Shown here: positions 18,034 to 27,301 of the stretch, piece by piece
Layout of the letters: the number at the start of each line of letters is the position of its first letter
Position numbering within the stretch: the stretch's first letter is position 1
Assembly: GCF_000473265.1 (NCBI RefSeq)
Contig: NZ_KI421511.1
Coordinates: forward strand, 4,005,560-4,069,559
Source of the DNA: Amycolatopsis thermoflava N1165
GTDB lineage: Bacteria > Actinomycetota > Actinomycetes > Mycobacteriales > Pseudonocardiaceae
DNA: 64,000 nt
Direction: 5' to 3'
The notes under the pieces: generated by a model
Told to the model about the DNA's origin: nothing
The model's input: only the letters and a program-made list of their open reading frames with translations
Databases searched by the model: none
Program-made: the position numbers and the translations under genes

Positions 18034-19247
18034 ACCCCGGCCTGCTCCGTGAGCCGAGCCCGGAGCCGGAGGACGGCGCGCGTGTGCAGCTGGCTGACCC
18101 GCGACTCGGTGACGCCCAGGACGCGTCCGATCTCGGCGAGCGTCAGCCGTTCGAAGTAGTAGAGGCTGACGACGATCCGGTCGCGTTCGGTGAGCTGCGC
18201 GATGGCCTCGGCGAGCTGGCGGCGGTTGTCCCGGTCGACGAGGACTGCGACGGGGTCGATGGCGTCGTCGTCGGGGAGCGTGTCGACCAGCGAGCCGCTC
18301 TCCCGGCCTGCCGCCATGAGGTCCTCCAGCGCGACGACGCTGGTCAGCTGGAGCTGGCTGTAGAGGTCGCGCAGCTCGTCGAGGCTGATGCCCAGCTCGG
18401 CCGCGACCTCGGTGTCGGTCGGGGTGCGGCGCAGGCGTCCGCCGAGGCGTTCGAGCGCGCGCTCCACTTCGCGAGCGCGGCTGCGCACGACGCGGGGCAC
18501 CCAGTCCTGTGAGCGCAGGTCGTCGAGGATCGCGCCGCGGATGCGCTGCATCGCGTAGGTCTCGAACCGCAGGCCGCGCTCGGGTTCGAACTTCTCGATG
18601 GCGTCGATCAGGCCGAAGATGCCGGACTGGATGAGGTCGCTGACGTCGACGTGCGTGGGCAGCCCGGTGCCGACCCGCCCGGCGACGTACTTGACCAGCG
18701 GCGCGTAGTGCAGGACCAGACGCTCGCGCAGCCGCTGCTCCGGCCGTTCGCGGAACTCGCGCCACACCGCCTGGATCGCGGAGTCACCGTCCCCCGCGCT
18801 CCGGGCGGCGGCCCCGCCCGCTGGAGCGCTGCTGGCACCCGCCGTTTCACCGGCCGGTGGCTCGCTGGCGGCGACTGGGCCAGTGGCTGCAGACGCTTCC
18901 GCGCCGCCGGGTGTCGCCGCACCGGCCTGGGAGTCGCCGCCAGGGTTGACCCCGGCCTGCGCTTCAGCGTCTGTCGCGAGCGCGTCGCTCCGAGGACCGA
19001 GGCCCGGAATGTGCGCGCCGGTGTGGTCGCTCCGAAGCCCACTGTCCGGTTCGGACCTGGGCAGCGTCGGATGTCCGGCCTGCTCGGGGGCAGGGCGGGC
19101 AGGGGTCGCTCGCAAATCGGCCGTCACACGGAAACCGTTCTCGGTAGCGGGCTCAGGTCGTTCTCCGGGCTCGTACGGGACGGGCGGTGTCAACGATCCT
19201 GCCTGCCGTCCTCCGAGGTCATCGGGATCGGGGGTGGGCTTGGTCAT
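18030..19247 (-). CDS. whiG: RNA polymerase sigma factor, FliA/WhiG family
   Basis: This is a 405-residue sigma factor. Residues from about 165 onward form the standard protein: region 2 ([20 protein letters not shown], then [19 protein letters not shown]), region 3 ([16 protein letters not shown]) and region 4 ([20 protein letters not shown]). WhiG starts spore formation in aerial hyphae of Streptomyces, where it also lies near rpsB-tsf. The first 160 or so residues are a low-complexity Pro/Ala/Gly extension not found in Streptomyces WhiG. An internal start is possible, but no better candidate with a ribosome site is evident. Stop codons overlap the convergent M23 gene by 4 bp, and the start overlaps xerC by 29 bp. 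Confidence 0.88.
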   Translation of the reverse strand: MTKPTPDPDDLGGRQAGSLTPPVPYEPGERPEPATENGFRVTADLRATPARPAPEQAGHPTLPRSEPDSGLRSDHTGAHIPGLGPRSDALATDAEAQAGVNPGGDSQAGAATPGGAEASAATGPVAASEPPAGETAGASSAPAGGAAARSAGDGDSAIQAVWREFRERPEQRLRERLVLHYAPLVKYVAGRVGTGLPTHVDVSDLIQSGIFGLIDAIEKFEPERGLRFETYAMQRIRGAILDDLRSQDWVPRVVRSRAREVERALERLGGRLRRTPTDTEVAAELGISLDELRDLYSQLQLTSVVALEDLMAAGRESGSLVDTLPDDDAIDPVAVLVDRDNRRQLAEAIAQLTERDRIVVSLYYFERLTLAEIGRVLGVTESRVSQLHTRAVLRLRARLTEQAGV

Positions 19248-20211
19248 GGATCGCCTTCAACCGCTCGACGGTCACGTGGGTGTAGAGCTGTGTCGTGGCA
19301 AGCGTAGCGTGACCGAGTAGCTCCTGAACGCTGCGAAGGTCGGCACCGCCCTCCAGCAGGTGCGTCGCCGCGGTGTGCCGCAGGCCGTGCGGCCCCATGT
19401 CAGCCGCCGAGGGCACCGCGTCGAGAGCCTCGTGCACCACCCGCCGGACTGTTCTCGGGTCCAGCCGTCCGCCCCGCACCCCGAGGAACAGCGCGGACGC
19501 GTGGGGCTTCGCCGCCGCACCCGCCACCGCCGGCCGGCCGTGGTCCAGCCAGCCACGCAACGCCCGGTCGGCCGGTGCGCCGAACGGGACCATGCGCTCC
19601 TTGCCGCCCTTGCCGAGGACCCGGACGAGTCTGCGCCCGAAGTCCACGTCATCGACGTCGAGCCCGCACAGCTCGGACACCCGCACACCCGTCGCGTAGA
19701 GCAGCTCGAGGACGGCGAGATCACGCAAGGTCACCGGCTCCTGCTGCGCCGCGCCACTGCCTGCGGCCGTCAGGACGTCCTCGGCCTCGTCCGGTCGCAG
19801 CACCGGCGGCAGGGTCCGGTGCACGCGTGGCGCGACGAGCTTCGCCCCCGGGTCGTGCTCCAGCGCGCCCTGGCGGCGGGCCCAGGCGGTGAAGGTCCGG
19901 GCCGAGGCCGCCCTCCGCGCGAGGGTGGTCCGGCCGGCTCCCCCGTTGCGCTGGTCGGCGAGCCAGGCCCGCAGCGCTCCGATGTCCAGGCCCTCCAGCG
20001 CGGCGACATCCGGCCGCGGCTCCTCACCGTGGAGGAACCCCAGCAGGGACACCACGTCCCCGACGTACGCGCGCACCGTGTGCGGGGACAACCCCCGCTC
20101 GAGCCCGAGGTGCCGTTCGTAGGCGTCGACCAGCTCGGCGGCGGCGCGCGGCAGGGCGTCCCGGAGGGCGTGCAGGTCCGTTTTGCGGCCCCGAGATTCC
20201 CGTGCGGACAT
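19219..20211 (-). CDS. xerC: Tyrosine recombinase XerC
   Basis: XerC acts with XerD at dif to resolve chromosome dimers. It has 330 residues: an N-terminal SAM-like core-binding domain ([19 protein letters not shown]) and a catalytic domain with R in [13 protein letters not shown], the H-G-L-R-H box ([18 protein letters not shown]), [15 protein letters not shown] with the nucleophilic tyrosine, and a short tail. It is a housekeeping recombinase at its usual place between whiG and dprA, not a sign of a mobile element. Confidence 0.95.
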   Translation of the reverse strand: MSARESRGRKTDLHALRDALPRAAAELVDAYERHLGLERGLSPHTVRAYVGDVVSLLGFLHGEEPRPDVAALEGLDIGALRAWLADQRNGGAGRTTLARRAASARTFTAWARRQGALEHDPGAKLVAPRVHRTLPPVLRPDEAEDVLTAAGSGAAQQEPVTLRDLAVLELLYATGVRVSELCGLDVDDVDFGRRLVRVLGKGGKERMVPFGAPADRALRGWLDHGRPAVAGAAAKPHASALFLGVRGGRLDPRTVRRVVHEALDAVPSAADMGPHGLRHTAATHLLEGGADLRSVQELLGHATLATTQLYTHVTVERLKAIHDQAHPRSR

Positions 20212-20281
20212 GGTTGTTCACGCTGCGCGAAGGGACGCGCGCGGTCAAGCATCGCCACACCGGCGGCAGATGACGATCGCA

Positions 20282-21445
20282 TCACCTCCTCGTCCTGCGG
20301 CGCCAGCCGCTCTCGCAGCGCACGGCGAACTCGTCGAGTTCGAGGGCGGGCAGCAGCGCCCGGACCCGGGCGACCGGCACCCCGGATTCGGTGGCTATCT
20401 GCTCGGCGGATTTGCCCTCGCGCCGGTCGAGCGCCTCGTGAACGCGCAGGGCGTCCGGGCCGAGGCCGTCCGTCGGCCGTTTCGAGCGGACCTTCTCGGG
20501 CCGGGGAGTACCCAGCCGTCCGACGGTTTCGATCACGTCGTCGACCGAGGCCACGAGGGTGGCGCCGGACTCGCGGATCAGTTCGTGACAGCCGATCGAC
20601 AACGCGGAGGTGACCGGGCCTGGCACGGCCATCACGACCTTGCCGAGCGCTCCGGCCGTGGTCGCGGTGTTGCGGGCGCCACTGCGCCGGCCTGCCTCCA
20701 CGACGATGGTGCCCTCGCTGAGCGCCGCGATGAGGCGGTTGCGGACGAGGAACCGGTGGCGGGCCGGTGGTGTGCCCGGCGGGTACTCGCTGACGACGAG
20801 ACCGCCGTGCTCGGCGATCTTGTCGAGCAGGACGACGTGCCCGGCGGGGTACCCGGCGTCGAGACCGCAGCCGAGCAGCGCGACGGTGGTGCCGCCGACG
20901 AAGAGGGTTCCGCGGTGCGCCGCGCCGTCGACGCCGTAGGCGGCGCCGGAGAAGACCGAGATGCCCTGGCCGGCCAGTGCGGCGGCGAAGTCCCCGGCGA
21001 CGTGCTCGCCGTACCCGGTCGCGGCTCGCGCGCCGACGATCGCCACGGCCTGCTCGGTGGCCTCGTCGAAGCGGACCTGGCCGCGCACCCACAACGCGAG
21101 CGGTGGGGCGACGCCCTGCACACCGCGACTGGCGGCGAGTTGGAGGGACAGGAGTGGCCAGCCCGGCCACTCGTCGTCCTCCGGAATCAGCAGCCGCATA
21201 CCGAGGCGAGCGCCTTCGTCGAGGTCGCGCTGAGCGTGGTCGTGGGTGCGGCGGGCCTCGGTTTCGTCGCGCACGCGGTTGGGACAGTCACCGGCGCGGA
21301 TCGCCTCGGCTGCCGCGACGGGCCCGTGCTGGGCGACGAAGTCGACCACCGCGGGGGCCGGCGGCTCGGCGACGCGGACGAGGTAGGAGCGGGCGAGGCG
21401 CTCCGCGTCGAGCTTGTCGCTGGCGGGCTCGGGGGAGGTTGTCAT
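20282..21445 (-). CDS. dprA: DNA-processing protein DprA
   Basis: DprA binds single-stranded DNA and loads RecA during transformation or repair. It has 387 residues from ATG 21445; the frame continues upstream through a duplicated spacer that does not look coding. The Rossmann core is present: VAIVGARAATGYG, the GISVFSGAAYGVDGAAH segment, VRNRLIAALSEGTIVVEA, and SGARNTA near residue 270. The C-terminal winged helix is the DprA_WH domain (KSAEQIATESGVPVARVRALL). It forms the usual comM-dprA neighbourhood. Confidence 0.95.
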   Translation of the reverse strand: MTTSPEPASDKLDAERLARSYLVRVAEPPAPAVVDFVAQHGPVAAAEAIRAGDCPNRVRDETEARRTHDHAQRDLDEGARLGMRLLIPEDDEWPGWPLLSLQLAASRGVQGVAPPLALWVRGQVRFDEATEQAVAIVGARAATGYGEHVAGDFAAALAGQGISVFSGAAYGVDGAAHRGTLFVGGTTVALLGCGLDAGYPAGHVVLLDKIAEHGGLVVSEYPPGTPPARHRFLVRNRLIAALSEGTIVVEAGRRSGARNTATTAGALGKVVMAVPGPVTSALSIGCHELIRESGATLVASVDDVIETVGRLGTPRPEKVRSKRPTDGLGPDALRVHEALDRREGKSAEQIATESGVPVARVRALLPALELDEFAVRCESGWRRRTRR

Positions 21446-21683
21446 GCTGCCCTCCGCGTGTGGAGTGCCAGTGCCGAGAAGGTGCGGGGTGAGGTTCGAG
21501 AGCACGTGCGGCCCTTCACAGGTGCCGGAGCGGGAACAGGGACTGCGACATGCGCGGAGGCAGACGATGAGGTGGCGCGGGGCGAGGTTCGGGAGCTCAT
21601 GCGGCCCTGCCCCCGCGCCGGCGAGGAAGCACGGATGACAGCACACGCCTTCGCTGTGCCGGGGCGGAGCGAGCGTCGATGGC
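21446..21683. repeat. Spacer with imperfect direct duplication between comM and dprA
   Basis: Two copies of a roughly 60-bp segment lie about 95 bp apart. One begins near 21482 (GCGGGGTGAGGTTCGAGAGC) and the other near 21577 (GCGGGGCGAGGTTCGGGAGC), each followed by a TGCGGCCCT-type run. A third short match (CTCATGCGGCCCT) sits at the comM stop. Several frames are open here only because of base composition. Confidence 0.6.
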
Positions 21684-23195
21684 TCATGCGGCCCTCCGGT
21701 CTCGGAACTCCAGCGCGGTGGCGACGTGGTCGGCTTGGGGTTCGTCGGCGTCGTCGAGGTCGGCGAGGGTCCAGGCGATCCGGAGGCATCTGTCGACGCC
21801 TCGGGCGGTCACCGCGCCGCGTTCCAGGCTTCGGTTCAGCAGGGCTGTCGTCGTGGGTGGCAGGGCGAACTCGCGGTGCAGGGCCGGACCGGGGACCTCC
21901 GCGTTGGTCTTCCAGCCGTGCTCGCTCCAGCGGGCGGCGGCGCGGTCGCGGGCGGCCAGCACGCGTTTGCGGACCACCTCCGTCGGCTCGGGCTCGCCGC
22001 TCTCGTGGCGGCCCATCGCCGTCATCGGGCGCAGCCGCACGCGCAGGTCGACGCGGTCGAGCAGCGGGCCGGACAATCTGCTGAGGTAGCGGCGGCGCTC
22101 GGTCGGTGAGCACGTGCAGTCTGTTTCGCGGGGTGGCGCGCACGGGCACGGGTTGGTGGCCATCACGAGCTGGAAGCGCGCCGGGTAGCAGACCGAACCG
22201 CGGGCGCGGGCGATGCTGACCTCGCCCTCCTCCAGCACCGTGCGCAGGGAGTCCAGGCGCTGCGACCCGAATTCCGCCGCTTCGTCCAAGAAGAGGACCC
22301 CACGGTGGGCGCGGCTGATCAGCCCGGGTGTGGCGATGCCCGCGCCGCCACCGATGAGGGCGGCCTCGGACACCGAGTAATGCGGCGCGACGAACGGCGG
22401 AACTTTGATCAGCGGAGCCTTGGCCGTCAGTTTGCCGTTGATCGAATGCACGGCGGTGACCTCGAGCGACTCCTCCGGCGAGAGCATCGGCAGAAGACCG
22501 GGCAGCCGCTTGGCGAGCATGGTCTTCCCCACGCCCGGCGGACCGGTGAGGAGGAGGTGGTGCGCGCCCGCGGCCGCCACTTCGAGCGCCCAACGGGCCT
22601 CGGGTTGGCCGACCACGTCCGCCAGATCCAGCCCCTTGGGCGGCTCGCTCTCGGTGGGTGGTTCCGGCCGGGCCAGAGCGTTTTCGCCCTCCAGCCACGC
22701 CACGACGTCCCGCAGCCTGGCCGCGCCGTAGACCTCGAGGCCATCGACCAGCGCAGCTTCGAACAGCGTCCCGGATGGCACAATCGCGCGCTTGATCCCT
22801 TCCTTGCGGGCCGCGAGCAGACCGGGCAGGACACCGCGGACTTCGCGCACTCGGCCGTCGAGAGCCAGCTCACCCAGCAGGACCGTGCCGAGCAACCGGG
22901 TGGCCGGGACCTTGCCCGCCGACGCGAGGATGGCCACCGCGATCGCGAGGTCGTAGGCCGAACCGAGCTTGGGCAGGTTCGCCGGGAACAGGCCGAGGGT
23001 GAGCTTGTCCTCCGGCCAGTGCTGGCCCGAGTTGCGGATGGCCGACCGGACCCTGTCCTTCGCTTCGCGCAGCCCGGCGTCGGGCAGGCCGATCATCTTG
23101 ATGCCGGGCAGACCACCGCCGAGGTCGGCCTCGACCTCGACCAGGCGGCCGTCGAGGCCGACGAGGGCCACCGACCAGGCGCGTCCGAGCGGCAT
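21684..23195 (-). CDS. comM: ComM/YifB AAA+ helicase (Mg-chelatase-like)
   Basis: ComM is a hexameric AAA+ helicase involved in branch migration of incoming DNA. It has 503 residues from ATG 23195. An N-terminal ChlI-like Lon-protease-fold domain is followed by Walker A GPPGVGKTMLAKRLPG, Walker B (LFLDEAAEF), and a cysteine-containing insert (NPCPCAPP, then CTCSPTERRRYL) before the C-terminal Mg_chelatase_C helices. Its start overlaps the yraN stop (TGATG). The order yraN-comM-dprA is the conserved actinobacterial arrangement. Confidence 0.95.
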   Translation of the reverse strand: MPLGRAWSVALVGLDGRLVEVEADLGGGLPGIKMIGLPDAGLREAKDRVRSAIRNSGQHWPEDKLTLGLFPANLPKLGSAYDLAIAVAILASAGKVPATRLLGTVLLGELALDGRVREVRGVLPGLLAARKEGIKRAIVPSGTLFEAALVDGLEVYGAARLRDVVAWLEGENALARPEPPTESEPPKGLDLADVVGQPEARWALEVAAAGAHHLLLTGPPGVGKTMLAKRLPGLLPMLSPEESLEVTAVHSINGKLTAKAPLIKVPPFVAPHYSVSEAALIGGGAGIATPGLISRAHRGVLFLDEAAEFGSQRLDSLRTVLEEGEVSIARARGSVCYPARFQLVMATNPCPCAPPRETDCTCSPTERRRYLSRLSGPLLDRVDLRVRLRPMTAMGRHESGEPEPTEVVRKRVLAARDRAAARWSEHGWKTNAEVPGPALHREFALPPTTTALLNRSLERGAVTARGVDRCLRIAWTLADLDDADEPQADHVATALEFRDRRAA

Positions 23196-23569
23196 CAGAA
23201 TGCTCCCGGGATGTGCCGGACGCGGGGCTCGCCGTCGCCGTCCGCGTAGACCGCGATGACGTCGAAGCGGACCCGGCACCAGCCGACGCGGTGGATGCTG
23301 AGCCACTGCCCGGCGAGGCGCCGGATGCGGGCGATCTTGTCCTCGGTGACCGCCTCGGCGGGGTCGCCGAAGCTCTCCCGGGTGCGGGTCTTGACCTCGC
23401 AGACGACCAGGGTGCGGCCGTTGGTGGCGATGAGGTCGAGCTCGCCCTGGCGGCAGCGCCAGTTCCTGGCCAGCACGACGAAGCCGAGCTTCTGCAGGTG
23501 GCGCGCGGCGATGTCCTCGCCCCGGCGGCCGAGTGTCAGGTGGCGGGCGGGTCTGGCCGCGGTGGTCAT
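23195..23569 (-). CDS. yraN: UPF0102 protein YraN (endonuclease-fold)
   Basis: This is a 124-residue member of the YraN family. The restriction-endonuclease-like core is visible as GEDIAARHLQKLGF, then the GELDLIAT segment (E and D) and VVCEVKTRT (the E-x-K of the fold). The biochemical role is not settled. It is the first gene of the yraN-comM unit; upstream lie two DnaA boxes and a long repeat array. Confidence 0.93.
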   Translation of the reverse strand: MTTAARPARHLTLGRRGEDIAARHLQKLGFVVLARNWRCRQGELDLIATNGRTLVVCEVKTRTRESFGDPAEAVTEDKIARIRRLAGQWLSIHRVGWCRVRFDVIAVYADGDGEPRVRHIPGAF

Positions 23570-23655
23570 GGCTGGTCCCCCAAGGTCGGTGGTCGTTCAC
23601 TGCCTTCGACGGTGCCATGACCTGCGATTTCGCCGACAGAGCGAGTTGCCGGGCC

Positions 23656-23682
23656 TGTGGACAAGTGGGGTGTTGTGGACAA
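23656..23682 (-). promoter_or_regulatory. Pair of perfect DnaA boxes upstream of yraN
   Basis: TGTGGACAA, the complement of TTGTCCACA, occurs at 23656-23664 and 23674-23682, about 90 bp upstream of the yraN start. Both point the same way, 18 bp apart. No other perfect copies were seen in this window except the pair at 16.77 kb. Confidence 0.62.
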
Positions 23683-23879
23683 ACCACGGCGGGTCGCGGC
23701 TCGGTGGGGCGGAAATGTCGGACCCCGGTGGTAGGGGCGGGGACGGCGCGGTGGGGCTGACGGCCGGATTCGGGCGGCAGGGGGACGGCCGGGGCGGAAG
23801 TGAATTGAGGCCGGAGCCGCGGAGGGCGCAGTAAGCCAGGTCAACGGGGGAAGCGGGGCCGCGCCGTGCAGAGGCGAGA

Positions 23880-24620
23880 TGTGAGTGGCGCCGGGGGCGG
23901 ACGGCCGATGGGGCGCGCCAGGGGGCAGACCGCCGGTGGGTAGCGCCGGGGGCAGACGGCCGATGGGTAGCGCCGGGGGGGCAGACGGCCGGTGGGTAGC
24001 GCCGGGGCAGACGGGCCATGGGTGGCGCCTGGGGCAGACGGGCGATGGACAGCGTCGGGGAGGCAGCCGGCTGGTGGGTAGCGCCGGGGGCGGACGGCTG
24101 GTGGGGTGCGCCAGGGGCGGACGGCCGATGGGTAGCGCCAGGGGCGGACGGCCGACGGGTGGCGCCGAGGAGACAGACGGCCGATGGGGGCGCCTGGGGC
24201 AGACGGCCATGGATGGCGCCGAGGGCAGACGGGCCATGGGTAGCGCCGCGGCGGACAGCTGGTGGGGCGCGCCAGGGGGCAGACCGCCGATCGGTAGCGC
24301 CGGGAAGACAGACGGCCGACGGGTGGCGCCGAGGGCAGACGAGCCATAGGTGGCGCCGGGGGCAGATGGGCCATGGGTGGCGCCGGGGGCAGATGGGCCA
24401 TGGGTGGCGCCGGGGGACGGCCGGTAGGTGGCGCCAGGGACGCACGGTGGGGGCGCCTGGGGCAGACGGGCATGGGTAGCGCCGGGGGCGGACGGCTAGT
24501 GGGGTGCGCCAGGGGACAGACGGCCGACGGGTGGCGCCGGGGAGGCAGCCGGCCGGTGGGTAGTGCCTGGGGCGGACGGCCCGTGGATAGCGCCGGGGGC
24601 GGACGGCCGGTGAGGTGCGG
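23880..24620. repeat. G-rich minisatellite, about 27 units of about 27 bp
   Basis: This is a tandem array with a consensus close to GGTAGCGCCGGGGGCAGACG + GCCGATG. I count about 27 units, 23-30 bp each. Unit variants recur in blocks: the pair ending GGCTGGTG then GGGTGCGCC at about 24081-24130 returns at about 24475-24520, and the GGGCGCGCCAGGGGGCAGAC unit occurs twice, so there is higher-order duplication. Unit length drifts, so no frame stays in register. I treat it as non-coding. It lies in the 1.1-kb gap between yraN and DUF2469; 23570-23879 holds only the DnaA boxes. Confidence 0.92.
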
Positions 24621-24625
24621 CGGCC

Positions 24626-24662
24626 AAAAAAGAGAGGGACGTCCCGCTGGGGGACGTCCCTC
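24626..24662 (-). terminator. Rho-independent terminator of the lepB-rnhB-DUF2469 transcript
   Basis: On the minus strand a 12-bp stem GAGGGACGTCCC / GGGACGTCCCTC with a 5-nt loop is followed by TCTTTTTT (complement of the A-run at 24626-24631). It begins 16 bp past the DUF2469 stop. It is the most classical terminator in the window and marks the boundary with the repeat array. Confidence 0.92.
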
Positions 24663-24677
24663 GTCGAGCTTGGGGTG

Positions 24678-25001
24678 TCAGCTGGAGAACGGGCCCTCTT
24701 CGGGCAGTCTCAGCTCCGGCTTCTCCAACTCCTCCACGTTCACGTCCTTGAACGTGATCACGCGGACGTTCTTGACGAACCGGGCCGGGCGGTACATGTC
24801 CCACACCCACGCGTCGGACATGCGGACCTCGAAGTAGACGTCTCCCCCGCTGTCCCTGACCTGCACGTCCACCGCGTTGGCCAGGTAGAACCGCCGCTCG
24901 GTCTCCACCACGTACGAGAACTGGCTGACGATGTCGCGGTACTCGCGGTACAGCGACAGCTCCATCTCGGTCTCGTACTTTTCGAGATCCTCTGCGCTCA
25001 T
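24678..25001 (-). CDS. DUF2469 family protein
   Basis: This is a 107-residue actinobacterial protein (Rv2901c type) starting at ATG 25001 ([18 protein letters not shown]). It is acidic at the N-terminus, with a conserved aromatic-rich core ([13 protein letters not shown], then [14 protein letters not shown]). Function is unknown. Its start overlaps the rnhB stop by 4 bp (ATGA), and a strong terminator follows. Confidence 0.93.
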   Translation of the reverse strand: MSAEDLEKYETEMELSLYREYRDIVSQFSYVVETERRFYLANAVDVQVRDSGGDVYFEVRMSDAWVWDMYRPARFVKNVRVITFKDVNVEELEKPELRLPEEGPFSS

Positions 25002-25825
25002 GAAATCCGCGCCCCTCCTCGCGAGTTCGACCGGTCTCCGGCGGCGGAACTCCCATTCTGAACCACGGTGCCCTCCAGAGCACGCACCGGAGCATCGGAC
25101 TGCCCCAATGCAGCAGCGGTGAGCATGACCTTCCGCGGCGGTCGCAGACCGTGGGCGGCGGCCGCCGCTGCCACATTGGTGTACGACCACCGGTGTACCT
25201 CACACGGCCCGTGTTCGACGAGCGCCGCGCCGTGGTCCGCGGTCGTGTACCCCTTGTGCACATCGAATCCGTACATCGGGTACTCCAGGTGCGTCTCGGC
25301 CATGATCCGGTCCCGCGTCACCTTGGCCAGCACCGACGCGGCCGCCACGCACGCGACCGCCCGGTCCCCCTTGATCACCGGCACGCTCGGCGCCGGCAGA
25401 CCCGGCACCTTGAAACCGTCCGTCAGCACATACCCGGGGCACTCCCGCAACCCCGCCACCGCCCGGCGCATGCCCTCGATGTTGGTGACATGGATGCCGA
25501 GCTGATCCACCTCTTCGGGTGAAATGACGACGATCGAATAGTCCAGGGCGCGCACCAGGAGCCGCTCGTAGACCCGCTCCCTGGCCAGCGCGGTGAGCAG
25601 CTTCGAGTCGTTCAGCTCCGCCAGCCGGGCCGCGTCCCCCGGCCGGAGCACGCACGACGCGACCACCAGCGGACCCGCGCAGGCCCCGCGGCCCGCCTCG
25701 TCGACCCCGGCCACCGGGCCGAGGCCACGCCGGTCGAGCGCCGACTGCAGACCCCACGCCGTCTCACCCCGGACGATCGCCCTGGGCGGGCGGAAGGAGG
25801 CCAGAACCGCCGAAGACCTACCCAA
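24998..25825 (-). CDS. rnhB: Ribonuclease HII
   Basis: RNase HII removes misincorporated ribonucleotides and RNA primers from DNA. The active site is visible: [17 protein letters not shown] (first D-E), NDSK, the [20 protein letters not shown] segment and HKGYTTADH. No ATG lies near the expected N-terminus. I place the start at TTG 25825 ([15 protein letters not shown], about 275 residues), 5 bp after the lepB stop; other rare starts are possible. The frame upstream of this is antisense-like read-through of lepB. Confidence 0.9.
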   Translation of the reverse strand: MGRSSAVLASFRPPRAIVRGETAWGLQSALDRRGLGPVAGVDEAGRGACAGPLVVASCVLRPGDAARLAELNDSKLLTALARERVYERLLVRALDYSIVVISPEEVDQLGIHVTNIEGMRRAVAGLRECPGYVLTDGFKVPGLPAPSVPVIKGDRAVACVAAASVLAKVTRDRIMAETHLEYPMYGFDVHKGYTTADHGAALVEHGPCEVHRWSYTNVAAAAAAHGLRPPRKVMLTAAALGQSDAPVRALEGTVVQNGSSAAGDRSNSRGGARIS

Positions 25826-25830
25826 CCTGG

Positions 25831-26763
25831 TTACCGCTTTCGCTCGACCGCCTCGCGCACCTTCGAGCCCAGTCGCCGTCCACCCCACACCGCGGGCCAC
25901 GCGGCGACGACCCCGAACCCGAGCGGAACGCCTTCCTGCCACGCCGGAGCGCTCATGCCGAGCGCGGCCGGCTGCGCGGCGGCCTGCGGATTGTGGTCGC
26001 TGACCCCGCCCCACCGGCTGGGTGGCAACACGATGATGCGTGCCTTGCCGATGATGTTGTCCACCGGGACGGCACCGCGGACCCCGCCGCCGCCCTGGCA
26101 GCGCGAGTCGCACGAGTCGTTGCGGTTGTCGCCCATCACCCAGACGTAGCCGTCCGGCACCGTCACCGGGTCGAACGGCTCCTGCCGCTGGTTGTCTGGA
26201 TTCTCCCAGTGGATGTAGGGCTCGTCCAGGGCCTTGCCGTCGACGACGACCCGGTTCTGGGCGTCACAGCACTGGACGGTCTGGCCACCGGTCGCGATGA
26301 TCCGCTTGACGAAGTCGCGCTCGTCCGGCGGCGCCAGCCCGAACACCGAACCGATGTTCTGGAAGAACCGCACCACCGCGTTGCCCGACCGCTCGGTCGC
26401 GACCTCGTTCTCCACCCACGGCTCGGGCCCCTTGAACACCACGACGTCACCCGGTTCAGGGTCGGTGAAGTCGTAGGTGATCTTGTCGACGAGGACCTTG
26501 TCGCCGTAGCACCCGGTGCATCCGTGCAGCGTGGTCTCCATCGACCCCGAAGGAATCGTGTAGACCCGCGCCAGGAATTGCTGGAACACGAATGCCAGCG
26601 CCAGCGCGACGACGATCAGAATCGGAAGTTCGACCCAGAACGAGCGCTGTTTCTTGGGTTTACGGCGACGCCGTTTCCCATTTGCGCCGGCATCGGCACT
26701 CTCGTCCGGATCCGGGCGTTCGGGCTCGTCCTCAGCGGCGCTGGAGGGCACAGGTTCGACCAC
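25831..26763 (-). CDS. lepB: Signal peptidase I
   Basis: LepB is the membrane serine-lysine protease that removes Sec signal peptides. It has 310 residues: a charged cytoplasmic tail with a [11 protein letters not shown] stretch, one membrane helix ([18 protein letters not shown]), the catalytic serine in PSGSMETTL, the catalytic lysine in [11 protein letters not shown], and the late [11 protein letters not shown] motif. The C-terminus has a second hydrophobic segment. It is followed closely by rnhB and DUF2469 in one transcript. Confidence 0.96.
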   Translation of the reverse strand: MVEPVPSSAAEDEPERPDPDESADAGANGKRRRRKPKKQRSFWVELPILIVVALALAFVFQQFLARVYTIPSGSMETTLHGCTGCYGDKVLVDKITYDFTDPEPGDVVVFKGPEPWVENEVATERSGNAVVRFFQNIGSVFGLAPPDERDFVKRIIATGGQTVQCCDAQNRVVVDGKALDEPYIHWENPDNQRQEPFDPVTVPDGYVWVMGDNRNDSCDSRCQGGGGVRGAVPVDNIIGKARIIVLPPSRWGGVSDHNPQAAAQPAALGMSAPAWQEGVPLGFGVVAAWPAVWGGRRLGSKVREAVERKR

Positions 26764-26794
26764 TTCGCCAGGCTATCGGAGAACGTCCGATCCC

Positions 26795-27154
26795 TCAGGA
26801 CGCGGTCGGGGCCTCGCGGCGCTCCTTGATCTTGGCGGCCTTGCCGCGCAGCTCACGCAGGTAGTACAGCTTGGCGCGACGCACGTCACCGCGCTTGTGC
26901 ACCTCGATCTTCGCGATGTTCGGGCTGTGCACCGGGAAAGTGCGCTCCACGCCGACACCGAACGAAACCTTGCGCACGGTGAAGGTTTCGCGAATACCGC
27001 CACCCTGGCGGCGGATCACGACGCCCTGGAAAACCTGAACACGCTCACGGTTTCCCTCGATGACGCGAACGTGCACCTTCAGCGTGTCACCCGGGCGGAA
27101 GTTCGGGATGTCGGAACGCAGCGACTGAGCGTCCAGGGCGTCCAGGGTGTTCAT
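26795..27154 (-). CDS. rplS: 50S ribosomal protein L19
   Basis: L19 is a ribosomal protein at the subunit interface. The start at ATG 27154 gives 119 residues beginning [17 protein letters not shown], the usual actinobacterial N-terminus; the open frame extends to 27217 but that part is not conserved. The core [20 protein letters not shown] and the C-terminal [17 protein letters not shown] are family-defining. lepB follows 31 bp downstream. Confidence 0.97.
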   Translation of the reverse strand: MNTLDALDAQSLRSDIPNFRPGDTLKVHVRVIEGNRERVQVFQGVVIRRQGGGIRETFTVRKVSFGVGVERTFPVHSPNIAKIEVHKRGDVRRAKLYYLRELRGKAAKIKERREAPTAS

Positions 27155-27301
27155 CGGGAGTCCGTCCTCGTCCTTCGTCTGTCTGGCAGTCATCCGAGCA
27201 CGCGCACGCTCACTCACGGCAGGCGACCCGGGGGCTTGTGGCAGGCACGCACCATTGGCACGGCCAACCTGTCAAGTATTGCAGACGCGTCCCCGGCCGG
27301 A

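Noticed and set aside
19219-20211. xerC as integrase of a mobile element
   Set aside because: It is in the conserved whiG-xerC-dprA context with no attachment-site repeats, tRNA or phage genes nearby.
23566-24473. Large Pro/Ala/Arg repeat proteins across the 27-bp array (both strands)
   Set aside because: Unit length varies and is often not a multiple of three, so each frame switches register repeatedly; there is no credible start, and frames end arbitrarily.
23880-24620. CRISPR array
   Set aside because: Units are contiguous, with no unique spacers between identical repeats, and there are no cas genes.
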